64,000 bases of DNA from Ichthyophis bannanicus (Eukaryota; Chordata; Amphibia; Gymnophiona; Ichthyophiidae). The first letter of the stretch is position 1. Every line of letters begins with the position of its first letter. The DNA is taken from NCBI GenBank assembly GCA_033557465.1, contig CM066032.1, positions 449,932,270 to 449,996,269 on the forward strand, given 5' to 3'. Positions 12,051-24,400 of this stretch are shown piece after piece. The position numbers were made by a program, and so were the translations under genes. Below the pieces are notes generated by a model that made no database searches, was not told the DNA's origin, and saw only the letters and a list, made by a program, of their open reading frames with translations.

Positions 12051-13010
12051 ATGCTGAGCAGCTATCAATAATTAGATACAGCTCAAAAAAATGCTCAGTG
12101 TGAATGTATTCTGTGTAAGCAATAAATCTGCTGTCTCAGCTCTTTCCAGTATGGATAACTTCAATCCTTAAAAGTGGCATTAATTCACAGACACTTCATC
12201 TCCTATTATGGTATATGGTGCATAGCTAACAAAGCTCGCATTTCACATTCGCCTAGAGTCAATCGGAAAAGCCGAAATGAGCCACAACACCAGAGACCAC
12301 TAAAGACTCCAACTATGGCCAATTGTTTTGCCAAAAAGGCTTCTTCAGGGAATCTAAAAAACAAAAAATACAACACTACTTATAAATTGATATGACAAAG
12401 TCATCTTCAAAATAAATCCACAACAATAGCAAATCCGTGCACCTACCATATTGCAGCGGATCATGGCAAAAAATGCCAGAGCATGTGTAGAGCAAATTTA
12501 CCATCAATCCAAAGCAAAGAGTTGTTAAAACCAGTACCAATCAATTTGACTATTTAATCCAAAAGGACTCACAGTTTGCCAATTAAAGATAAAAGCTTGT
12601 TCTTGTCGGCATAAACGTTTTATAAAACACCTACCACTCTCCTCCTTTACCTGTTTTATCACAAAACACTTTAGATCTTGAACAGTATGGGACATCTGAT
12701 GCCAGTGTATGACCAGGGGTGCAGTCTCAATACCCAGCTGAATGGTGGAGAGATGTTCAATGATATGTGTCTTAAATGCCGTAGAGGTCTGACCAATATA
12801 AATCCTTTGACAAAGGCAAATCACTGCATAAACTACTCCCCTGGAACTACAATTGGTGTGATACTTCAAAAGAAACGTGAAACCCAACTGCGGATGAATA
12901 ACATGATCCAATTCTACTGTAAGAGCATATATCACACACCGCCCACACCGGCAATGACTACTTCCCTCAACACTAGAATCTGCACAATTTTTTATTTTAC
13001 TTTTGATGTA
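12051..13010 (-). mobile_element. Penelope-like element, 3' portion
   Basis: The minus strand encodes the C-terminal endonuclease of a Penelope-like retroelement, followed by a non-coding 3' region that holds the motif CCCTGAAGAAGCC at about 12,337-12,350. The reverse transcriptase part is absent. Downstream DNA (12,051-12,500) is AT-rich, and its end is not sharply defined. Confidence 0.75.
12525..13003 (-). pseudogene. PLE GIY-YIG endonuclease domain
   Basis: An open frame of 136 codons (12,525-12,935), plus a little upstream sequence (CRCGRCVI), encodes the GIY-YIG-type domain. It has TNCSSRGVVYAVICLCQ, then RIYIGQTSTAFKTHIIEHL (the YIG-Q-T core and the following Arg/His helix), later EQAFIFNWQTVSPFGLN. 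In Penelope elements this domain nicks DNA to prime reverse transcription. The usual conserved Arg of the core helix appears as Lys or His here, so the protein is probably inactive. The frame is closed by a stop at 12,525 but has no RT upstream. Confidence 0.8.
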
Positions 13011-13181
13011 ATAAACTAATTATATGCAAAAAGCAGCAAAGTAAAACTTTGTGCTAAAATAGAAACAAAAAAATATTAAACTAGAATTAAGGCATTAACA
13101 CAAAAATAAAATTAACTTTGATGTAAACAACTTCATTAAAACTGAATCACAATTATTTTAACTTCTAATTTTATCTCAGTT

Positions 13182-14190
13182 TTAACTATGGTACTGCTTT
13201 GGTCCAGGCCTCCCCCCCTCCTTTGAGACAGGAATCTCTTGGTCATGCATTCTGAGATTGTGTACTCCAAACCAGGACACAGTGGATTCCCTTACTTGAT
13301 GTTCAGCAATTTTGTTCTTTATGATGGTTTCTACCATTTTTCCCGGTACTGAGGTCAGGCTCACCGGTCTGTAGTTGCCCAGATCACCCCTGGAACCCTT
13401 TTTAAAAATTGGCACTACGTTGGCTATCCTCCAATCTTCAGGTATTACAAATGATTTTAATGATAGTTCACAGATTACTAATAGCAGGTCTGCAATCTCA
13501 TATTTCAGTTCTTTCAACACCCTTGGATGTATATCATCCGGTCCAGGTGATCTGCTACTCTTCAGTTTATCAAATAGTTGTAATATATATTCTGGATGTA
13601 TCGCTATTTCCTTAAATTCTTCCGCACCTTTAAATACCATTTCAGTCATGGGTAACATCCTTACATCTTCCTCAGTAAAGACCGAAGCAAAGAATTCATT
13701 CAGTCTCTCTGCTATCACCTTGTCGCCTCTTAGTGCCCCTTTAACCCCTCTATCATCTAATGGACCATCTGACTCTCTCACAGGCTTTTTGCTACGAATG
13801 TACTTGAAAAAGTCTTTATTACACGTTTTTGCTTCCACAGCAAGTTTCTTCTCAAATTCTCCCTTTGCCTGCCTTATCAATGCCTTGCATTTAACTTGCC
13901 AGTGCTTGTGCTGTTTCCAGTTTTTGTCATTTGGCTCTTTTTTCCATTTCCTGAAAGATGCTTTTTTGGCAACAGCCTCTCTGACCTCACCTTTAAAACC
14001 ATGCTGGCAGTTTTTTTGACTTCCTTCCACTTTTCTTCAAGCGTGGAATACAGCTGGTCTAGGCTTTCAAGATAGTATTTTTCAACATCACCCAAGCTTG
14101 ATGTAAGTCTTTAACCTTTGCAACTGCTCCTTTTAGTTTTTTCTTAACTATTTTCCTCATTTTATCATAGTCTCCCTTTCAAAAGTTTTG
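13182..14190 (-). mobile_element. CR1 LINE fragment (linker and RT N-terminus)
   Basis: A 282-codon frame (13,182-14,030) encodes the CR1 linker and RT fingers: RLNEFFASVFTEED, SSRSPGPDDIHPRVLKEL, IPEDWRIANVVPIFKKG and GNYRPVSLTSVPGKMVE. A frameshift separates it from the more N-terminal segment at 13,877-14,095. The catalytic FADD region and 3' end are missing, as the match stops after 13,182. The antisense open frame at 13,375-14,019 is a shadow. Confidence 0.85.
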
Positions 14191-15765
14191 AATGTTTGGG
14201 GGGGGGGGAGTTTGGGTTCCTTGATATATAGAGTACTTCCGTTTTTTTTAAAGTTGATGGACAGATTCTTTAAGTTAGCCACGCTTGTGCTTCCAAAATG
14301 CAGGATTCGATTGTGTTGAGCGGTCGGTGTTTAGAGTATCTATGGGAAGGTATATCATAATGTCATCCGCATAGGTGTGGTAATTCACTTTAAATTTTTT
14401 GAAAATATTACATATTGGTTGAAGGTATATGTTAAATAATAGTACGGATAATGCAGACCCCTGGGGGATTCCTTGCTCCTATCTGATAGAGGTTTCGTTA
14501 CCTAATTGGACTTGTTGCATACGGTCTGTGATGTAGGATTGGAACCATTTGTATGCTATTCCTGTTACTCCAATTTGTGAAAGCCTTGCAAGGAGGCTGC
14601 TATGGTTGACATTATCAAAGGCAGTGGTTATGTCCTGAAAAATGAGTATGAACAATTGCCTAATGTTGTCTATGCTACATATAAGGGCATCAAAGAGGAC
14701 CAGTAGTAGTGATTCAACACCATGGAAAGGGCGGAATCAAAATTGTTGTTCATCTAGAGGTGCAAAAGTGTCTATAAAGTCTTTTAATTGATTTTGGATG
14801 GTTTTCTCAATTAGTTTGGCTGCAAATGGTATAATGGCGATGGGTCTATATGAAGTGGGGTCTTTGCTGTCAAGGGTTTTGTTCTTCAGGATTGGCCGAA
14901 TTATGGATTGTTTTAGTTCCTTTGGCATTATTCCTTGTTTAATGGATTGGTTGATTCTTTGGAGTAGGTGAGGAGCTAGCTCTGATTTAGTTGCCTTGAT
15001 CCAGGAGGTCTACTGGGGAGGTACTGGTATTTATTTTGGTTATAGTATTCTGGAGTTTTTGTTTATCTATGGGGTGTTCAATGTCGTAGTATTAGTGGGG
15101 TGGTGTAATTGTCTAAGTGGATTGTTGGTGTTTTTCATTTTTAATTTTTCTTGAAAATAGTTGGCTAGGGTTTGTATATTTATGTTTGAGGAGTTTGTGT
15201 CATTCTGGGTTGTGTTCATTAATGATTTGACAATTTTGAATACTTCACATGGGCAGTTGAGGGAATTTGTTAGTTTTTTGGTGTGGTAGCCTTTTTTAGC
15301 TTTATGGGTGGCGTTCCTTGTAGGCATTCAAGGTTGACATGTATATGTGTTTGTTTTCTGGGGACTTGTTGTGTCTCCAGTTGGGTTCACATTGTCTTAG
15401 ATGTTTTTTTGCATCAGCTAATTCTTTTGTGAACCATTTTTCTGATACTTTTCAGGGCGTCTTAGAATGGTTGCGGGTTATGGTGGCTGCTTTTTGGATG
15501 AATGTATTCCAGTTGTATAGGGATCTGTTTAGGTCAGATTGTGTTGAGTTTAGGTTTGGAAGTATTTCATTTAGGAAGTCTCCTTTAATGAAGTGTTTGA
15601 ACCTTTTTTTGGTGGGTCTGCATTTAGCAAAAGTGATGGAGGGGTAGTGTGTGAGTATCGTGAATGTTGTTATGTGATGGTCTGACCAAGGGACTTGTTG
15701 TGTTTCTAATGTTGTTCTGCGTCTAATGTTCTGCTTTTGGTGGGAGTGACGTCCTAAACTTGTCC
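14191..15765 (-). mobile_element. L2-like LINE fragment
   Basis: Minus-strand coding remnants include a linker (KLTNSLNCPCEVFKIVKSLM, 15,067-15,327), RT fingers (QSIIRPILKNKTLDSKDPTS and YRPIAIIPFAAKLIEKTI, 14,737-14,928) and a YADDIMIYLP catalytic motif at about 14,370. These belong to the L2/CR1 superfamily but to a different lineage from the L2 at 5,226. The same lineage is found at 18,069-21,345. The 3' end is missing and the frame is broken in several places. Confidence 0.7.
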
Positions 15766-16745
15766 TTCCCCATCCATCACCCCCTTTCTCTAGTTTAAAT
15801 GGCTGTCCACATACTTCCTGAATTTTTCACTCAGGATCCTTTTCCCTGTGATGGAGAGATGTAATCCATCAGCATGGTATAGTCTCTTCTTGATCCATCT
15901 GTTTCCTCAGTTGCCTATAAATCTGAATCCTTCTTGTTTGCACCAGGTCTGGAGCCATGTACTAAAGCTGACTAAAGTTGTTTATGCGATGCAGCCTTTC
16001 TGCCCCCTTACCAAGAACAGGTAGAACTTCCGAGAATGCTACAGTGTTAACAATGGGATTAAGCTTCTCTCCCGGAATCTGTAAGTCCCTTTGAACTGCA
16101 GAGGCACTGTTTCTAGCCAGGCCGTTTGTACCCAAGTGGATGACAACATCGATTTTGGAGTGCTCACTTTCTGCACTAACTACACATACAATTTGGTTTG
16201 TATTCCTGCTGGCTGAAGAGCCTGGGAGGCATTTGACCATCTTCTTTCCTTTGAACTGTGTTCCCAAGTTGGTGCCTCTGATGATGGAATCTCCAAGTAG
16301 TAGTAGTTTTCTGTTTTGTGATTTTTTTGTCTTCATATTTGGTGCATTATCAGCAGATTGGGCATTGACTGTCTCATTTAAGGGCCCTTCAATTTCCACG
16401 GATTGGGCATCCTCATTATCCAAGGCAGAGAAGACATTATATAGAGGATGTCTCTTGACGTATAGGGTGTCTCTGCATTACAGGTCGCAACCTACCAGAG
16501 CCCACTGTGATCCATTTGTTCCTGGGATGTTTGATTCTTTGTGGGAGTGGTGGTGGATTTAGTTCTGTTTGTTTCCTAGAAGAGGTGTGTTTCATTGCAA
16601 CTATTTTTCCCTTAGTAGAGTCAATTCTTTATGCATAGCAGCTAACGTAAGGCATATAGGGCAAGCTCTTAGGTTCCAAATAATTCTTCTCAGAATGAAA
16701 GCACCACAGTTATTGCACTGAATACATGACCTGCTGATTAAGTGG
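15766..16745 (-). pseudogene. CR1 ORF1 with zinc finger and SGNH esterase-like domain
   Basis: The main frame (15,962-16,423) has the SGNH-hydrolase block I signature KLLLLGDSIIRG and a later IDVVIHLGTNGLARNSAS. It ends LGKGAERLHRINNFSQL, with more conserved sequence (NRWIKKRLYHADGLHLS) in another frame to about 15,800. Upstream, at 16,570-16,740, a Cys-rich stretch (CIQCNNC...CPIC) fits the PHD-like finger of CR1 ORF1. Esterase plus PHD domains are an established ORF1 type in CR1-like LINEs. It is not adjacent to an endonuclease here, so it is a detached or deleted copy. Confidence 0.75.
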
Positions 16746-17030
16746 TCCTAGGAGAAGGAGAATTGAGTGTAACACCTAATTAAAAAGGACAGATGTCAAT
16801 GTTTATGACAACTATATAGGCAATGCAGCCTTGGGGTGGGAGTAGGGTGGGCGGGAACCTAAGTGTCTCTGGCCAGTAGGCCTTACATGAACTGAGGGCA
16901 CACTAAGATATCTGATTTAAAGGCTATGCAAGGAATGTAGGCAGTCAGAATATTCCTAAAAATGAACATATATTCAACAGTTAAAATCTACATTAGGGAA
17001 AAAAACAGGCAATAAGCTGAAAGCTTGGCT
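16746..17030. other. No feature recognised
   Basis: This 285-base stretch between the CR1 ORF1 remnant and the L2 endonuclease shows no coding signal or terminal repeats. It may be the 5' untranslated part of one of its neighbours. Confidence 0.3.
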
Positions 17031-18062
17031 ATGTGGAGTCTCTGTTGAAGTCCACTCCATCCACCTATTTACTGCCCCTCTGGGTAGCTGTCATTTATCG
17101 ACCCTCTGACAAGTCCAGCTCTCCCTTTCTCCCTGATTTTGGCAACAGACTTGCCCTCTTTCTGGACCCATCTTCCCCTTTCCTCATTTTTGGGGACTTT
17201 AACATTCATATTGATGACTCTTCTGACTTTTATGCCCCAAAGCTGCATGCTTTAAGTGCTCATTCTGTCTTCAGCTATATTCTTCAGTCCCTACTCACCA
17301 GCTTGACTACTGCCTCGACCTTGGCTCTAACATATTCACTTCAGTTATTCCCCTTTCTGACCATCATCTGCTGACTTTCAACCACCCCCTGCCACAGTCC
17401 CGTCCTGTCTCCACCAAAACATTTAGGGACACATTGCTGTTGGCAGAATAGCTTTGAAGAACCTAGACAAGATTCTCAAAAGCAGAGATGTCTCTCTCCA
17501 TACAAAGATTTGACTCACTTAAGCTATGGCATTTTCAATAACGTCATATGGATGCAAACGTTGGACAGTGAGAAAGATAGACAGGAAGAAAATTGATGCC
17601 TTTGAATTATAGAGTTGGCGACGAATACTGTGTATGCCATGGAGTGCCCGAAGAACAAACCAGTCAGTACTAGAGGAGATCAAACCTAAGCTTTCTTTAG
17701 AAGCTCAGATGACAAGACTTCGACTTTCATACTTTGGACACATCATGTGAAGAGAGAGATCATTAGAGAAAGACATATGCTTGGCAAGGTAGAAAGTCAA
17801 TGCAAAAAAGGAAGGCCAACAATGAGATGGATTGATACAATAATAGCAGCTATGGGTGCCAGTCTGTCAACAATGAGTCGCCTGACTGAAGACTGAACAC
17901 AATTTAGGACAACTATCTAGAGGATCGCCATAATTCGACACTGACTCGACGCACTTAACAAGGTTATTGACCCCTCTACTCTCTTCACTATGTCATCTGG
18001 GCCTGTTGATGAGGCAGTCTCTTCCTATAACCCTATACTTTGCTCTTGATTCTTTCACGCCT
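17031..18062 (+). mobile_element. L2 LINE endonuclease fragment, interrupted
   Basis: The frame at 17,033-17,374 encodes L2 endonuclease segments (LWVAVIYRPSDKSSSPFLP, FLIFGDFNIHIDD). Sequence resumes at about 17,963 with VIDPSTLFTMSSGPVDEA, which in L2 lies a little further downstream. An RTE-like fragment occupies the gap at 17,436-17,962. The 3' part is lost where an inverted LINE begins at 18,069. Confidence 0.75.
17436..17962 (+). mobile_element. RTE-like LINE 3' fragment
   Basis: Decayed + strand translation shows segments such as AMAFSITSYGCKRWTVRK, DRKKIDAFEL, ILCMPWSARRTNQSVLEE and MTRLRLSYFGHIM. These resemble the region after the RT domain in RTE/BovB-type LINEs. A second copy lies at 39,262-39,715. 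The clade assignment is by memory of the family and is tentative. Confidence 0.55.
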
Positions 18063-18068
18063 CCCATT

Positions 18069-21000
18069 AATTATTTATTTATTTAACAGTTTTTCTATAC
18101 CACTTTTGACCAAGGTGGTTTACATCGAATAACATAACATAATCTCAATGGATTTGTTTTACAATAAACAGCGAGAAATAACTTGGATAAATATGGGGTT
18201 AACAAGGGGAAGGGGAGTAGGTCATGGTTGAACAGAGGGTCAAGTATGGGGGTGGAACCTTTATATTACACAGGGGGATAATTGTGGAGGGTTGATTTGA
18301 TATGGATGACTGATCATGTTGTTATGGTGATGATGTAGCTGGGTATTTTCAGAAGGTCCATAGTGCTCCTTGAATAGGTGTGTTTTTAATAGTTTTTTCA
18401 GATCTTTAGTTGATTGTGCAGCTCTGATGGCTTCAGGCAGGGAGTTCCACATTGTGGGAGCATACAGAGATAATGCTGTTACTTGTCTGCTGTGTGGTCT
18501 TGGTCTTGATTGGAGAGATGATCAGGAGATTCTGGTTTGTAGCTCGTCTTGGTCTTGTAGGGATGCTTTTGTGATCTGAGCATTGAGGCAGGGAGCTGAG
18601 AGGTTGTGGAGGATTTTGAATGTTGTTGTGATGGCTTTGTGTTTGGTGCGTTGGGATATTGGAAGCCAATGTAGACTTTTCAGGATTGGGTTGTGGTGTT
18701 GGTTTGCATTGGCTGTTAGTATTCTGGCAGCAGTATTTTGTACTAACTGTAGCGGATATAGAGCATGTTTGGGGAGACCTTGATAGATAATGTTTCTGTA
18801 GTCCAGGTGGGGTGTGATGATGGCTTGCACTACAGATCTGAAATCATTGTATTGTAGCAAGTGTCGTAATGGCTTGGGAATCTTCAACTTCCAGTAAGCT
18901 GTTCTTGCTGTATTTTTAATGTGTGCATACATGTTGCGGCTGCTATCAATGGTTATACCTAGGTACTTGATTTCTTTCTTTATTAATATTTCCAATGCAT
19001 GTGTAATGATCTTTTGTGGGGGCTTAAATTCCTGGTCTCTGAATATGAGAAGGGCTTCTGTTTTGTTTTTGTTTACTGTGAGGTTAATGTCTGCAAAGAA
19101 GTTTGTAACTGCGGTGAAGGCGTCAGATATGATTGTGAAATCAAGGTTGATGGTATTGAATGGCATGTAAGACATGATATCATCTGCAAAGAGATGAAAG
19201 TGCATGTTCCAGTTTCTTAGTAGATTGCAGATAGGTTGAATGTATAAACCAAATAATAATCCAGAGAGAGCTGATCCTTGTGTTAATTTAAAGGGTTTTG
19301 AGTTGGTGGTACTGACCTTTACTTGCATAGTTTTGTCCAGGAGGTAAGATGGAGAGCCATTTTAATGTGCCATCTGTTAAACCGATGTTGGCGAGTCTGT
19401 CTAGCATGATGTGATGTGCTATTGAGTCAAATGTAGCACTGATATCAAGGAAGATGAGAACAAATCCCTGTCAAGACTTATCTAAGCCGATGACGAGTCT
19501 GTTGAAGAGGTCCGTTAACAATGTTTCAATGCCATGGTGAGGGTGGAAGCCATGTTGTTGTGGGTCCAGTGGGGTGTGCAGGTCAACATGGTCTTGAAGC
19601 TGCTGTTTGTATAACTTTTTTCTATTTTTTTGGTCAAAACGGGATGCTGGCAATTGGTCAGTATGAACTGGGGCTTGTTGCATCTAGTGAAGCCTTTTTT
19701 AGGATGGAGCATATTGAGCCTTGCTTGAGTGCTGGAGGTAGGTATCCTTGTGTGAGGGAGGTGTGTACTATCTTTAGAATGGTCTGAGCAAATTAATTGT
19801 GTAGGATTTTTAACCATGTTACAGGGCATGGGTCCAGAGGTGGTGATGTGGTATTTAAATTGTTGATGATATCCAGTAATTCTCTTTTGGTTATTAGGTT
19901 GAATTTGTTCCATGGGTGACTTTTTGCTGCACTGTTCTGTTGCTGCGGTTGTACACAGTGTTGTAACATAGATGTGCTCTGCTTGTTGTAGAGGGAAGTG
20001 AGCCATAACTTTGGGATTAATTAGCATTTTGTTGAATGCTGTGTTGGCTGAGTTGGGTTCGTTGGTCATTTGGGACACCATCGAGAATAATTCTCTAGGG
20101 CGGTTGAGCGATTTCGTAAGTATGCTTGTGATGTAGTCCTTTTGAGCTTTGTTGCATAGGTTGTTATATTCTTTATGGTTGTTACAAAGCTGTGTTTTGA
20201 TATTGTTGTCTTGTCCTGTCTGAACTGTTCCAGGTTCTTGGTGAACCATGGTGTGTGCGAGGATTTGATGTGCTTTGTAGATTGATGTTCCTTGAATATG
20301 GTGGCCCCATTTATTATCTGGTTCCATGACCTGATAAATGTGTGTATATCGGAGTTTATTAGTGGAGAGGCCTTATCTAGGAAATATTCCAAGTTGAATG
20401 CCTTGAAACAACATTTATGTTGATGTTGTATTGGGGTATGTGGCTAGCTAGTATTGGCTGGAATAACAAGGGATATCATGACATGGTCTGATCATGAAAC
20501 GGTCGATTTGTATGTTGAGTTCTGCTTTGTGTAGCAGGTACGACTATAAGGTCAAGAAGGGATCCTTTGCAATGAGTTAGATCATCAATTATCTGTGTCA
20601 GGGATAAAGATTCAATTGCATTTAGGAACGCACAGGCGTGTTTTGCTGCAGTAGTGGGTAGGTTCAGGTCCCCCATGAGTATGAAGAGGTTTTTTGTGAC
20701 TGAGTGGGTACAAACTTCATCTAGGATAGCTGATAGATCTTCAGTGTTAATGGTGGGTTTTCTGTAGGTCAGGCATATTGTGTGCTCAGCATTGGATATG
20801 GTTAAGTAGTCTATTGTTTGTAGTGATTGAGAGTTGATTAAGGAGAAATTTGGATGGTTTTTTTTACAAGAATTAGTACTCCGCCTCTATTTTGTGATCT
20901 GGGGCAGTTGACCAGAATATATTATGATGTTATCAGAGTCTGTGATCCAGCTTTCAGTGATACACATCAGATCAGTGTCTGTGTATTGTATATAGTCTAC

Positions 21001-21345
21001 AATGGTCTGAATTTTGTTATGAACAGAGCAAGCACTGATGAGCGAGCATTTGATTGGATATGTTTGGTGTTTAGGATCTATTGTTGTGGGTTGCAGAGGA
21101 TTTGTGTTGATCTGTATGAGTCTGCGAGTTGTTTCAGTAGGTAGTATTTTATGATATGGTGTGAGGTGAAGAATGTTTAGTCTGTATAGAACTGGTATGT
21201 TATTGTTCTGAGTATTCAGTATCTGGGAGGATGTTAGGAGGAGGAATGTAGCCAACAGAATCATCTTGTAGAATAAGAGAGTGTGTGGTATCATCTTTGG
21301 TTGGTTTTCTGTAGCTTACCGTTGAGGGCTTGTTTGATGGCGTTC
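18069..21345 (-). mobile_element. L2-like LINE, nearly complete but decayed
   Basis: On the minus strand the order is endonuclease (ISACSVHNKIQTIVDY and DLMCITESWI at 20,887-21,294; MGDLNLPTTAAKHACAFLNA at 20,476-20,676), linker (20,066-20,392), then RT with LFADDIMSYMP. Next comes a C-terminal domain ([34 protein letters not shown]; 18,522-19,328) and MWNSLPEAIRAA (18,261-18,452). The 3' tail (18,069-18,150, antisense) is AAACCACCTTGGTC...AGTGGTATAGAAAA plus (TAAA)n. Frameshifts occur in the linker/RT region (about 19,500-20,100). Confidence 0.8.
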
Positions 21346-21435
21346 TGGTTCGGTGCTTTAAATTTAAAGTTGCAAGTCCTCTCCCTGATTGGCCTTGGCT
21401 GATCTCTAAAATTTGCTTCCTGTGTTTCTGTTCCA

Positions 21436-24400
21436 GCTCTGCTGAATGCTTGTGGCTTAAATCCCATATCCTTGCTGACTTACTACATTTCAAATTCATG
21501 CATATCTCCTTCCAATTAGCCATAGCTCTTGCTAAGCAAGAGTACTATGTCATTCTTACAAACTCTCTTATTTCTAAAATTTTTGCAGATTACACAAATC
21601 AATAATCAGTACAAGAAATACTCATGAGTAAACAGCTAAGGAAATACAAAATGAAAGTATACAATATTTGAGTTGTAGCCCACATCCCAGGGGGACCATT
21701 ATCACATCATCTAGGAAAAATTTAAGAAACAGAAAACTAAGGGTATCTATATCAAAAGTTCTGACTTATTACTAAATCTTCTTATCCAAAAGAAATTTCT
21801 CCAGCTGAGATGGATCAAAAAGAGTAATTATTACCCTGCAAACTCGCTATACATTTGCAGGAAAATGGCAAAATGAAGGTAGCACCCACCCCCAGTGCTT
21901 TAGACCTCAAAGCCAAGAACTGCTTTTGACGAAGCTGAGTGTTCTTCAAAATGTCTGGAAACACATTTAACTTCTGACCACAAAATAAGGCATTTTTATG
22001 TTTAAAGAAAAGCTTCAAGACTTTGACCTTCTCATTTTCAGAACTAAATGAACTAAAAGGGTGGCCCTCTTGGATAGAATATCTTAGGAATCTTACAGGA
22101 AATTAGTCAAATCTTGACTTTCATTAGGTAATAGAATATCCACATCCCCCTTACTTAGGTAAGCAACTTGAAGTTTAATAGGTAAATAATAATAGCTCTG
22201 CACTAAGGCATCATTTGACAGCATCAAAACCTCAGTAAAATATTTCTTCCAAGGAATTTCAGGAGATAAGAGATGAGTTACAGGAAAATTTAAAAAACGT
22301 GAATTCCGAGCTCGGGAAAGATTTCCAGAGCTTCAATTTTATAATTAGTAGCCAAAGAATCTTTACTGGAGGAAATACTGGTTGTCTGCAAAGTTTGCAG
22401 CTGACCATCCAACCTTTGATTAGCCTTCCCAATATCCAGTAATCTATTCTCCACCTCATGCAATTTTTGAACAGAATCTTGAGAAAAAATACATAAGGAA
22501 GTTACAGTATTAGTCAATTTTGAGTCAGTACCAGCAATGCTTGTCATAAGTCCTTCAGGGCAATATCCCAGTCTTGTACAGTAACAGAATGAGTCCCGTC
22601 CTGTTGAAGCAAATATACTAGCTTCGGTATCAAACCAAGAATCAGGGGTAGGAGCTACCAAGTCAGTCACAGAAATTTCAGAAAGAATCGTTGGAGAGAA
22701 GTGGATTGGAGTGGGTGGGGGGAGGCAGAGGAGTACACTCTGTGAAGCTCAAGGACACACCCTCCGGGGAAGTCTGTGGGTCAGTTCCAAACACAACATG
22801 TTTGACAAGCGGACCTACCACCTTACCGGTTTGCGGCCGGAGGGGGGGGGGCAACATTAAGTTGGCTCTTGGCCTTCCTGTTCTCCATCTGGGCACTCCC
22901 TTTCCCAAGTCAAGATGGAATAAAGCAGAACAGTACCTTATGAGTAGAACAACCATAAAGCTTTACCGACCACCGACTGTACTCCATTGGTGCCCTAAAG
23001 GGGTTTGCTCCAAAGTGGTGTTCCCTGTCTCTTTGGGCTGCCCACATGGGGCTGCCGCTCCGGCTTTTAAGGTGTCCTTGGGGACAGATAACATCAGATG
23101 TGGGTGTCTACCACAATGTCTGCAACTAGACTTGACCGACTCAGCTCAGTTGATCATCCGGGAGCCCAAACGGCTTTAAAAGCAGCGAAGTCACTCTCAG
23201 CCTCACGATCTCCCCCTTACAAACTCTCTTGCCTCTGACCCTTGCCATCTTTTTGCAGCATTCAATTATCTCCTCAAAGTTCTTCCACCCCCACCCCTCC
23301 TTCACTTTCTGCTCAAAATTTGGCTGACTACTTAAAGGTCAGAAGATTAATCTGGAGTTCTCCACAGCACCACCTCCACCTCAATCTCCCCCTTCTCCCT
23401 TTCACTCACAAATCCTTTCTTCAACCTCTCTCATCTTTTCTTCCTTTTCTAAAATCACTGAGGAGGAAACTGCAGATCTTATCTCTTCCTCTAAACTCAC
23501 TACCTGCTCTTCTTATCCCATTCCCACCCATCTATTATGGTCTATCTCTCCTGCTATTGTCCCCTTCTTTTGTTGCATCCTCAACCTATTTCTTTCCAGA
23601 GCATCTGTTCCTTCAGTCTCCAAACACTGGATCCTACATGCCGCTGCGGCCTTTGGCTCATCTCCCTTCTCCCTTTTGTATCCCAACTGATCAAACGTCT
23701 TGATTTTTCTTTCCTCGCATGCCTTTCTAGATCCACTGCAATCTGACTTTCATCTTCTACATTCTAATGAAACAGCCCTTGCCAAAGTCTTTGGTGACCT
23801 CTTCTTGGCCAAATCCAAGGTCCTTTACTTGATCCTCAAACTTCTTGAATTAATTGACTGCTTTTGATACAATTGATCACCACCACCTCCTCGATATCCT
23901 ATTTTCACTTGTCTTTAGAGACTCTGTTCTGTCTGGTTTTCCTCATATGTCTCTCATTGCACTTTTAGTGTATGCTCTGGTGAATCTTTCTCCAATGCTA
24001 ATCCACCTTTCAGTATGTGCATCTAAATTATGTTTTAAAATGACTTCTTTTTGCTATATACTCATTCCTTTGATGCACTAATGTCCTCTCATGGCTTTCA
24101 GTAGCATTTTTATGCTGATGACTCTGTTTACCTCTCTGCACCTGACATCTCTTCAGAAATCCAAGCCTGTATCAGTCAGCATGTCTGATGTTGCTGCCTT
24201 GATGTCCCACTGCCATCTAAAACTGAACATGGCTAAGACAGAGCTCATTATCTTCACCCTAAACTCACCTTCCCCTTCCTTCTTTCTCTATTTCAGTGGA
24301 TAACACTATCATCCTCTGTTTCCTCGGCTTGCAACCTTGGGGTCATCTTTGACTCGTCTCTCTCTTTCTCCCCGCATATCCAAGAAATAGGTAAAGCCTG

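Noticed and set aside
13375..14019. 214-codon + strand frame
   Set aside because: Antisense shadow of the CR1 RT on the minus strand, which has the conserved motifs.
16140..16562. 140-codon + strand frame with hydrophobic stretches
   Set aside because: Shadow of the minus-strand CR1 ORF1 (GDSII and LGTNG motifs).
22678..23179. 162-codon + strand frame (22,691-23,179)
   Set aside because: Antisense of the L1-type ORF1 start and 5' leader.
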